A program made the position numbers and the translations under genes. This document shows, piece by piece, positions 25,782-32,680 of a stretch of 64,000 nt of DNA. The DNA is from Algibacter sp045066735. Its GTDB lineage: Bacteria > Bacteroidota > Bacteroidia > Flavobacteriales > Flavobacteriaceae. The stretch covers positions 660,394 to 724,393 of the forward strand of contig NZ_JBISHH010000025.1 of the NCBI RefSeq assembly GCF_045066735.1. The letters run 5' to 3'. The number at the start of each line of letters is the position of its first letter. Position 1 is the stretch's first letter. Under the pieces are notes generated by a model. That model saw nothing but the letters and a program-made list of their open reading frames with translations. It was not told the DNA's origin and searched no databases.

Positions 25782-27413
25782 CTAAACTTTATTTTCTTGT
25801 TTTTTAACCTGTTTTAGCTCTAGCAAGTTTATTGGATTTATGCCTAAATCCTCAACATTTTTTCTGCTAAATCGTACAACTTCATCATAAAATAATGGAA
25901 TTATAGGCGCTTCTTGCATAACTAAAGAATCCATTTTGGAGTAAAGTTGTTCTCTTTTCTCTGTATTAGTTTCAATAAATGATTGTTCGTACCACGTATC
26001 AAATTGATTATTTTTAAAGTGTGTGTAATTAGGTCCGTTTGGTGAAAAGTTTTTACTATAAAATAGAGATAAATAGTTTTCAGCATCGGGATAATCTGCA
26101 ACCCAACTGGCTCTAAACAAGTCTAATTTATTATTTGCTTTGGCGTCTTTTAAAGTAGCAGCAGGTATAACATCGATGTTTACTATAAGGCCGGTTTTCT
26201 GGAGTTCACGCTGTATATATTCGCAAAAACTTAAATAGTTTCTAATAGTTGTAATTGTAATTTCTGGGCTTTGTTTGCCAGTTTCAATTTTATATTGTTC
26301 TACTAATTCTTTTGCTTTTTCTGGTTTATAACTAAAACCCGTATTGGCATTGTAGCCAGGTAAGCCTTTAGGGATAAAACCGCCGTTGGCGGGAATACCA
26401 ACGCCGTTCCGTAAGTAAATCATCATTTTTTTTCGATCAAAACCGTAGTTAATTGCTTGTCTTAATAATTTTGACTGCGTTTCAGAGGTTTCAGAATCTA
26501 GGTTAAATCCTAGATATTCTGTGTTTAAATATGGGCCACGAATTAATCTAGATGTTTTTTCATAAGAGTCTCTCAATCTACCGTCGGCAGTTAAAATTTC
26601 ATCTTTATATGATGCGTCTAAGCCAGAAACAAAATCTATGTTTCCTTGAGCAAATTGCATAAATTCACTTTGTTTATCTGGTAAAAAGGTAATGGCAACC
26701 GCTTCTAAATAAGGTAAGCTGTTTCCATTTTGGTCTTTTTCAAAATAAGTTTCATTTTTTCTAAAAACGAGCTTAACATTTTCTTCCCAACGTTTAAATT
26801 TAAAAGGTCCCGTACCAATAGGGTGCGATCTAAAGTCTGAATTGTAATGTCTAACAATTTCTTTGGGTACAACCGAGCAGTATTTCATAGTTAATAAACC
26901 TAGAAATGCCGGAAAAGGTTGTTTTAATTTAATTTGAAAAGTTGTATCATTTACAACTTGAAATTGGTCTACTTTGCTTAAAATCCAACTTCCAGGAGAT
27001 GCAATTTGTTTGTCTAATAACCGGTTTAAGCTATAAGCAACATCATTGGCAACAACTGTTCTCGTAGAGTCTTTGCCAAATAGCATGTGTTTATGGAAAT
27101 AAATATCGTTTCTAAGAGTAAAGTTGTATGTTTTTGCATCTTCAGATATCTCCCAGCTCTTTGCAATACAGGGTATTACATTTAGGTTGTTGTCCATTTG
27201 TACTAAGCCATTAAATAGCTGGTTAGTAGCCCAAATATCGGCGATGTCTTTTGAGAATGCTGGGTCTAGCGATCCGATGTTCTTATGCTCATTATACCGA
27301 AAAACGAGATGGTCTTTTGCTTGATTTGAATTGCTTTCGCAAGAAAAAAAGAATAAAACAAGGCAACTAATTGATAGGTAGTTTATTATTTGACTAGTAA
27401 CATGTTTTATCAT
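25782..27413 (-). CDS. Family 5 (peptide/oligopeptide) substrate-binding lipoprotein
   Basis: A 543-residue lipoprotein (FFSCESN lipobox near residue 24) of the SBP_bac_5 type, as in DppA and OppA. It starts with the typical GSLDPAFSKDIADIWATNQLFNGLV and has SWEISEDAKTYNFTLRNDIYFHK, HPIGTGPFKF and LGFNLDSETSETQSKLLRQAINYGFDR. It would bind peptides or similar solutes in the periplasm. No permease or ATPase gene is adjacent, so the partner transporter must be encoded elsewhere. Confidence 0.92.
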   Translation of the reverse strand: MIKHVTSQIINYLSISCLVLFFFSCESNSNQAKDHLVFRYNEHKNIGSLDPAFSKDIADIWATNQLFNGLVQMDNNLNVIPCIAKSWEISEDAKTYNFTLRNDIYFHKHMLFGKDSTRTVVANDVAYSLNRLLDKQIASPGSWILSKVDQFQVVNDTTFQIKLKQPFPAFLGLLTMKYCSVVPKEIVRHYNSDFRSHPIGTGPFKFKRWEENVKLVFRKNETYFEKDQNGNSLPYLEAVAITFLPDKQSEFMQFAQGNIDFVSGLDASYKDEILTADGRLRDSYEKTSRLIRGPYLNTEYLGFNLDSETSETQSKLLRQAINYGFDRKKMMIYLRNGVGIPANGGFIPKGLPGYNANTGFSYKPEKAKELVEQYKIETGKQSPEITITTIRNYLSFCEYIQRELQKTGLIVNIDVIPAATLKDAKANNKLDLFRASWVADYPDAENYLSLFYSKNFSPNGPNYTHFKNNQFDTWYEQSFIETNTEKREQLYSKMDSLVMQEAPIIPLFYDEVVRFSRKNVEDLGINPINLLELKQVKKQENKV

Positions 27414-27428
27414 ATAACTTATTAATTG

Positions 27429-27436
27429 TAAATTTG
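27429..27436 (+). promoter_or_regulatory. -7 promoter element (TAAATTTG) before mtaB
   Basis: TAAATTTG 66 bases before the ATG at 27502, in the spacer divergent from the peptide-binding gene. No good -33 element was seen. Confidence 0.45.
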
Positions 27437-27501
27437 CAGACTTTTAAATGTAAAGATAATTTTAAAAAGATCTTGAAACAAGTAGAGGATAACAAAATAT
27501 A

Positions 27502-28830
27502 ATGAATAAAAAAGTCGCATTTTATACTTTAGGTTGTAAACTGAATTTTTCTGAAACATCAACTATTGCTAGAAACTTTGATGATGAGGGGTTTAGTCGT
27601 GTGGATTTTTCTGAAAAGGCCGATATTTACGTAATTAATACCTGTTCGGTAACCGAAAATGCAGACAAACGTTTTAAGACTATTGTTAAACAAGCTCAAA
27701 AATCTAATCCAGATGCTTTTGTTGCCGCCGTAGGTTGTTATGCTCAATTAAAGCCTCAGGAACTAGCCGATGTAAACGGTGTAGATTTGGTGCTTGGTGC
27801 TACAGAGAAATTTAAAATTACTGATTATTTAAACGATTTATCTAAAAACGATTTTGGCGAGGTGCATTCTTGCGAGATTGAAGATGCCGACTTTTATGTA
27901 GGATCTTATTCTATTGGAGATCGCACACGTGCTTTTTTAAAAGTTCAAGATGGTTGTGATTATAAATGTACCTATTGTACTATTCCTTTGGCACGTGGTA
28001 TTTCTAGAAGTGATACCATGAAAGGGGTTTTGAAAAATGCACGTGATATTTCAAAACAAAACATCAAAGAAATTGTTTTAACCGGCGTTAATATAGGTGA
28101 TTATGGCAAAGGAGAATTTGGAAACAAAAAGCACGAACATACGTTTTTAGATTTAGTTACAGAATTAGATAAAGTAGAAGGTATTGAGCGTTTGCGAATT
28201 TCATCTATTGAACCTAATTTATTAAAGAATGATACTATCGATTTGGTTTCGAAGTCTCGTGCTTTTGTGCCGCATTTTCATATACCATTACAATCTGGGA
28301 GTAATGAAATTCTTAAAAAAATGAAACGTCGTTATATGCGCGAACTGTATGTAAATCGTGTTTCAAAAATAAAAGAAGTAATGCCACATGCTTGTATAGG
28401 TGTGGATGTTATTGTTGGGTTTCCAGGAGAAACGGATGAGCATTTTTTAGAGACGTATAATTTTTTAACCGAGTTAGAGATTTCATATTTACACGTGTTT
28501 ACATACTCAGAGCGGGATAATACTGAAGCGGCAGAAATGGACGGTATTGTACCAGGGAATGTACGTAGCAAGCGCAGTAAAATGCTACGTGGGTTGTCAG
28601 TAAAAAAACGGCGTGCATTCTACGAAAGCCAATTAGGAACGGTAAGAACTGTTTTATTTGAAAGTGAGAACAAAGGCGGTTACATTCATGGGTTTACAGA
28701 AAATTATGTAAAAGTAAAAACACCATGGAATCCTGAATTTGTAAACACGTTACATGCAGTTACGTTAACAAAAATTGACGACGACGGTATAGTGCGTTTC
28801 GATTTTGTTAAGCAAGATATAGTGGCTTAG
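27502..28830 (+). CDS. mtaB: tRNA t6A37 methylthiotransferase MtaB
   Basis: A 442-residue radical SAM methylthiotransferase. The N-terminal cluster cysteines are in YTLGCKLNFSE, NTCSVTENADKR and AVGCYAQLKP. The radical SAM motif is VQDGCDYKCTYCTIPLARG (CxxxCxxC) near residue 155. A C-terminal TRAM-like region follows. It converts t6A to ms2t6A at position 37 of tRNAs reading ANN codons. The length matches the MtaB branch rather than MiaB or RimO, and the KLNFSE motif is typical of MtaB. Confidence 0.95.
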   Translation: MNKKVAFYTLGCKLNFSETSTIARNFDDEGFSRVDFSEKADIYVINTCSVTENADKRFKTIVKQAQKSNPDAFVAAVGCYAQLKPQELADVNGVDLVLGATEKFKITDYLNDLSKNDFGEVHSCEIEDADFYVGSYSIGDRTRAFLKVQDGCDYKCTYCTIPLARGISRSDTMKGVLKNARDISKQNIKEIVLTGVNIGDYGKGEFGNKKHEHTFLDLVTELDKVEGIERLRISSIEPNLLKNDTIDLVSKSRAFVPHFHIPLQSGSNEILKKMKRRYMRELYVNRVSKIKEVMPHACIGVDVIVGFPGETDEHFLETYNFLTELEISYLHVFTYSERDNTEAAEMDGIVPGNVRSKRSKMLRGLSVKKRRAFYESQLGTVRTVLFESENKGGYIHGFTENYVKVKTPWNPEFVNTLHAVTLTKIDDDGIVRFDFVKQDIVA

Positions 28831-28953
28831 TAGCCCTGTTTTCCTGTTAGGTTGATTTATGTGATTTTTATCGATTTTATTTTGCTAACGGTTGTTTACT
28901 AATGTAAGTTTACTCTAAAATTTTTTTGATATTCGGTATTGTAATTAATTGCT

Positions 28954-29349
28954 ATGAAAAAAAACTTAAAATTATTAACCTCTATATTGGTTGTTTTTCT
29001 CTTTATGTCTTGTTCTAGTGACGATGATAATAAAGATAAAGATTCTATTTTATTAGGTGTTTGGCAAACTAGCGAGGTTAGTACAGAAGCAACAACTACA
29101 TTTACATTGGTTTTTGGAGACAATAATACAGGATTGAGTATATATGCTATAGAAAATAATACAGGCGAACAAACATCGAGTTTAGAATCTTTTAATTGGG
29201 AGCTAAACGGTAAAGTGGTAACGCTTTTAGATGTTGATACGTCTCAAAATAATTACGAAATAAATGATGAAGGTCAGCTAGTTTTAAGTGGGTCTGCAGG
29301 AGTGATTATTTTGGAGAAAATATCCGAAGATTATTCCAGTTATTATTAA
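28954..29349 (+). CDS. Small lipocalin-like lipoprotein
   Basis: A 131-residue lipoprotein with lipobox FMSCSSDDDN. The SDDD after the cysteine is the type of signal that sends lipoproteins to the cell surface in Bacteroidota. The remainder (LLGVWQTSEVSTEATTTFTLVFGDNNTG, then FNWELNGKVVTLLD) has the WQ..E and beta-strand rhythm of the lipocalin-like families. Ligand unknown. Single-gene unit followed by a strong terminator. Confidence 0.65.
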   Translation: MKKNLKLLTSILVVFLFMSCSSDDDNKDKDSILLGVWQTSEVSTEATTTFTLVFGDNNTGLSIYAIENNTGEQTSSLESFNWELNGKVVTLLDVDTSQNNYEINDEGQLVLSGSAGVIILEKISEDYSSYY

Positions 29350-29372
29350 CAAGAATATTGACATATAAAAAT

Positions 29373-29409
29373 AAAAAATCCGAAGCTAAACTTCGGATTT
29401 TTTATTTTT
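29373..29409. terminator. Bidirectional terminator
   Basis: A 13-bp stem, AAAAAATCCGAAG with CTTCGGATTTTTT, closes a 5-base loop. It serves the convergent lipoprotein and acetyltransferase-like genes. Confidence 0.9.
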
Positions 29410-29423
29410 AATTATTTTTAAAA

Positions 29424-29720
29424 TTAAATTCTTACGCCTACAGGAAGCATACGTTTGTACTTTCTATTGCTTCTAACAAATTTTGCTATTTCTGGGCAAG
29501 TAGGCATTACGCTTAAGTTTCTTTCAGCTATCTGATCAAACACAGCTGCTAAAAAATCTTTACTAAAGTTTTCATCCTTTATGCCTTCTGGAATAATAAG
29601 TTTTGTTAAAAAAATTTTTCGTTCTTGTAGTGAATATTCAATTATGGCCAATTGGTCATCGATTTTAATTTCAAATTGACGTAAAAAATCATTGTCAATC
29701 AATTCAGCAGCTTCAACCAT
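29424..29720 (-). CDS. Short GNAT-like N-acetyltransferase (YjdJ type)
   Basis: A 98-residue protein. QLAIIEYSLQERKIFLTKLIIPEGIKDE, then an AVFDQIAERNLSVMPTCPEIAKFVRSN segment, fits the minimal GCN5-related acetyltransferase family (about 90 residues) that includes YjdJ and human GNAT-like minis. The substrate is unknown. The pattern VMPTCPxxxxF is characteristic of this mini-family. Confidence 0.8.
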   Translation of the reverse strand: MVEAAELIDNDFLRQFEIKIDDQLAIIEYSLQERKIFLTKLIIPEGIKDENFSKDFLAAVFDQIAERNLSVMPTCPEIAKFVRSNRKYKRMLPVGVRI

Positions 29721-29766
29721 ATCATAAATTTTTTAAAATTATTTGCAAACTTAAAATAGTGAGTAC

Positions 29767-29784
29767 TATTTTTGTATAAGTTTG
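29767..29784 (+). promoter_or_regulatory. Two overlapping -7-like elements
   Basis: TATTTTTG (29767-29774) and TAAGTTTG (29777-29784) both match TAnnTTTG in front of the hydrolase gene at 29843. Confidence 0.4.
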
Positions 29785-29842
29785 TCGTGCAAAAGTACGA
29801 AAAAAAAACGTTATATTATAGTTAAATAGAAGTTAATCCCTT

Positions 29843-30508
29843 ATGCATCAAGAGCTAATACATGTTTACCTTATGCCAGGAATGGCTGCTAGCCCGTTAA
29901 TTTTTGAAAACATTAAATTACCCCAAGATGTTTTTGAAATTCATTTATTAGAATGGATGATACCTATTGAAAATGAATCGCTTAGTGATTATGCACTGCG
30001 GATGACGAAACATATAAAACACGACAGCGTTGTTCTATTAGGGGTATCTTTTGGAGGTGTTCTAGTTCAAGAAATGGCTAAGCATATTAAAACGAAGAAA
30101 GTAATTATAGCCTCTAGCGTTAAATCTATGCACGAATTACCAAAGCGTATGATTCTGGCTAAAACAACTAAAGCCTACAAATTGGTACCAACACAACTCG
30201 CCTCAAATATAGATGTATTCGAGAAGTATGCGGTAGGCAGCGTAGTTAAAAAACGTATTGAACTTTATCAAAAATACCTGTCGGTTAATGATAGTCGATA
30301 TTTATCTTGGGCCATTGAGCAAATGGTTTGTTGGGAGCAAGAAGCGGCTCCTGAAGATATTATACATATTCATGGAGATGCCGATGGTGTTTTTCCTATT
30401 AAAAATATTAAAGATTGCCATGTTATCAAAAATGGAACACATATTGCAATTATTAATAAGTATAAATGGTTTAATGAAAATTTACCTAAAATTATATTAG
30501 AAAACTAA
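29843..30508 (+). CDS. Alpha/beta hydrolase
   Basis: A 221-residue alpha/beta hydrolase. YLMPGMAASPLIFENI holds the oxyanion-type loop, VVLLGVSFGGVLVQEMA the nucleophile elbow GxSxG, and HIHGDADGVFPIKNI followed by NGTHIAI the acid and the histidine. No signal peptide, so it is cytosolic. It lies 34 bases upstream of a lytic transglycosylase and may share its transcript. Substrate unknown. Confidence 0.85.
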   Translation: MHQELIHVYLMPGMAASPLIFENIKLPQDVFEIHLLEWMIPIENESLSDYALRMTKHIKHDSVVLLGVSFGGVLVQEMAKHIKTKKVIIASSVKSMHELPKRMILAKTTKAYKLVPTQLASNIDVFEKYAVGSVVKKRIELYQKYLSVNDSRYLSWAIEQMVCWEQEAAPEDIIHIHGDADGVFPIKNIKDCHVIKNGTHIAIINKYKWFNENLPKIILEN

Positions 30509-30542
30509 ATAAAAAACTTACATTTAAAATAAAAAAGTAAAA

Positions 30543-31463
30543 ATGAAAATAGTACAAAAAGCCTTAGCATTAGTAGGATTATTAAGTTTGTGTTTATTGT
30601 TTATTAACGCCTTTCAAGAAGCTCCAACTGATGAGAATTTTGAAACCAAATTAATAAATGATTATAATGTATATGCTTTGCAAGTTCCCGAAAAGTTAGA
30701 TTTTGCTGGAGAGTTAATGCCTTTAGAGAATCCAGATATTTTAGAGCGTATGGATAGAGAGTTATTAGTAAATACCTATTGGCAATCTAATGGATTATTA
30801 ATGTTTAAGCGTTCTAAAAAGTATTTTCCTATTATAGAACCTATATTGGCGAAGTATGGCGTGCCAGACGATTTTAAGTATTTATCTGTTATAGAAAGTG
30901 GCTTAACCAACGCTGTATCTCCAGCAGGAGCAAAGGGGTTTTGGCAAATAATGCCAGCCACAGGAAGAGAAAATGGTTTAGAGGTTAATAGTAATGTAGA
31001 TGAGCGTTACAATTTAGAAATGGCGACAGAAGTGGCATGTAAGTATTTGTTAAGAGCCAAAGCACAATTAGGATCTTGGACGTTAGCTGCTGCTGCGTAC
31101 AATGCCGGAAATGCGGGTATTTCTAGACGTTTAAAAGAGCAAAATGTAAACGAGTATTACGATTTGCTTTTAGGTGAAGAAACAGGACGCTATATGTTTA
31201 GAATAGTAGCTTTAAAAGAAATTCTGTCTAATCCAGATAAATATGGTTTCAATTTTAGAGATAAGGATTTATACAGCCCAGTACCAACTTACAAAGTAGA
31301 AGTAGATACAGCAGTAACAGATTTTACAAAGTTTGCAGAAAATTATGGTATTAATTACAAGATTTTAAAACTTCATAATCCTTGGCTACGTGAGCCTCAC
31401 TTAAACAATAGGTCTAGAAAGCAATATTATATTGATATCCCTAAAGAAGGCTATTACAATTAA
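30543..31463 (+). CDS. Lytic transglycosylase (SLT domain, MltD-like)
   Basis: A 306-residue exported enzyme with an N-terminal hydrophobic signal (ALALVGLLSLCLLFINAF). The SLT catalytic domain spans about 90-230, with SVIESGLTNAVSPAGAKGFW (catalytic Glu in IESG) and WTLAAAAYNAGNAGISRRL. The C-terminal 70 residues resemble a degenerate LysM-like or MltD tail (YGINYKILKLHNPWLRE). It cleaves peptidoglycan glycan strands to form anhydro-muramic ends. Confidence 0.92.
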   Translation: MKIVQKALALVGLLSLCLLFINAFQEAPTDENFETKLINDYNVYALQVPEKLDFAGELMPLENPDILERMDRELLVNTYWQSNGLLMFKRSKKYFPIIEPILAKYGVPDDFKYLSVIESGLTNAVSPAGAKGFWQIMPATGRENGLEVNSNVDERYNLEMATEVACKYLLRAKAQLGSWTLAAAAYNAGNAGISRRLKEQNVNEYYDLLLGEETGRYMFRIVALKEILSNPDKYGFNFRDKDLYSPVPTYKVEVDTAVTDFTKFAENYGINYKILKLHNPWLREPHLNNRSRKQYYIDIPKEGYYN

Positions 31464-31468
31464 TATTA

Positions 31469-31524
31469 ATTTTAGAACAAAAAAAAGCCAATACTCAAGT
31501 ATTGGCTTTTTTTTGTTCTAAAAT
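31469..31524. terminator. Very long perfect palindromic bidirectional terminator
   Basis: A perfect inverted repeat with 27-bp arms and a 2-base centre, containing (A)8-GCCAATACT and its complement. It lies 5 bases after the transglycosylase stop and 12 bases before the stop of the convergent TPR gene. Confidence 0.9.
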
Positions 31525-31536
31525 ATCTAAATATTT

Positions 31537-32112
31537 TTATCCTCTACGTTTTTGAGATCTTACAGAACCTCCAGCACCATAATGTTGAGTAGGCCCAACA
31601 GCGCGTTTCATGTTGTCTTTCATCATTTTTATTTGGTCGGTTAGCATACCTTGTTTATCTAGTTTTGTAGCTTCAGTAAGTAATTTTTGAGCTTCTATTT
31701 TTCTTCTTTTAGAAAAAGCAATACCAGCTAAGTTTAATTTAGCCATGGCTAAATCATGATCCATAGATAAACCTAGTGAAATAGCTTTTTTAAAATATTT
31801 TTCAGCATCATTCATATTAGATTGTGATACCATAATACCATGTAAATAGTTATAGTAACCTTGCTGTTTTTTTACTAAAGCCGACTCTGGGTTTTTAATT
31901 TTATTTAACCATTTTGTAGCACCTTCAAAATCTTGTTTTCTAAGTTTTAGGAAAGCCAATAAAATAAATTCATTTTTAAAGTATAAAAAGATAAATATTA
32001 GGGATAGTAAAATAAGCATAATGCCATTCCCTATATAACCTTCTGTAAATTGATAAACTGCAAAAGCTATAATTCCTGCAGCGATAATAAGTTTTATAAT
32101 TTTATTGTACAT
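31537..32112 (-). CDS. Membrane-anchored TPR-like protein
   Basis: A 191-residue protein with two N-terminal membrane segments (about 6-22 and 28-45), followed by helical pairs resembling tetratricopeptide repeats: EGATKWLNKIKNPESALVKKQQGYYNYLHG, then AEKYFKKAISLGLSMDHDLAMAKLN. It ends in a basic tail RSQKRRG. The N-terminus resembles DUF2892. Probably a protein-interaction factor at the inner membrane. Function unknown. Confidence 0.65.
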   Translation of the reverse strand: MYNKIIKLIIAAGIIAFAVYQFTEGYIGNGIMLILLSLIFIFLYFKNEFILLAFLKLRKQDFEGATKWLNKIKNPESALVKKQQGYYNYLHGIMVSQSNMNDAEKYFKKAISLGLSMDHDLAMAKLNLAGIAFSKRRKIEAQKLLTEATKLDKQGMLTDQIKMMKDNMKRAVGPTQHYGAGGSVRSQKRRG

Positions 32113-32402
32113 GGTTAAGTTTTAGTATGAAATTAGAAGAAATAATCCCTCTATTTAACTATTAATTGTGCAAAGAAACTAAATTTTTATGAAAAACAAA
32201 TGAAACCTTTATCATAAAAAATGCTAACGAAGTCAAATATATTGCGGTGTTCTCTGTGTTTTCGTTGAGAATAAAAATATTCTAACTTTTTTTCTAATAA
32301 CATTTGTCAAAGTGAAAAGTCTTCGTATATTTGCCGTCAGTTTTGGGGAACACTCAGAACCAAAGATTTAAAAAAATACAATTCAGTTTTAAAGATACAA
32401 GA
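32113..32402 (+). other. Intergenic region with rpmH promoter and leader
   Basis: About 290 bases without an ORF. The first 180 are plain AT-rich sequence. The remainder holds the rpmH promoter and a leader of about 65 nt with a weak TTTGG/CCAAA hairpin. Confidence 0.5.
32303..32333 (+). promoter_or_regulatory. Promoter of rpmH
   Basis: TTTG at 32303-32306, a 19-bp spacer, and TATATTTG at 32326-32333: a full consensus promoter. Confidence 0.75.
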
Positions 32403-32404
32403 TA

Positions 32405-32566
32405 ATGAGTAAAAGAACTTTTCAGCCTTCTAAGAGAAAAAGAAGAAACAAGCACGGTTTTAGAGAAAGAATGGCTTCTGCCAATGGTAGAAAGGTATTA
32501 GCACGTAGAAGAGCTAAAGGAAGAAAAAAATTATCTGTTTCTACTGAAACTAGACATAAGAAATAA
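32405..32566 (+). CDS. rpmH: 50S ribosomal protein L34
   Basis: A 53-residue, highly basic protein that begins MSKRTFQPSKRKRRNKHGFR and continues ERMASANGRKVLARRRAKGR, the unmistakable L34 signature. It binds 23S rRNA in the large subunit. dnaA or rnpA is not adjacent here, which is normal in Flavobacteria. It is short, so it is easily missed by length cut-offs. The ATG at 32405 is the only possible start. Confidence 0.97.
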   Translation: MSKRTFQPSKRKRRNKHGFRERMASANGRKVLARRRAKGRKKLSVSTETRHKK

Positions 32567-32637
32567 ATGATTAACAATTGTTGATAAATTAAAGGTGTTA
32601 CTTAAGTGTAATGCCTTTTTTTATGTCAACTGATTAC

Positions 32638-32645
32638 TATTTTTG
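32638..32645 (+). promoter_or_regulatory. -7 promoter element (TATTTTTG) before carB
   Basis: TATTTTTG 35 bases before the carB ATG, in the 114-bp gap after rpmH. Confidence 0.5.
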
Positions 32646-32680
32646 CAATTCATTAAGGGACAATAAAATAACGAGTAAAA

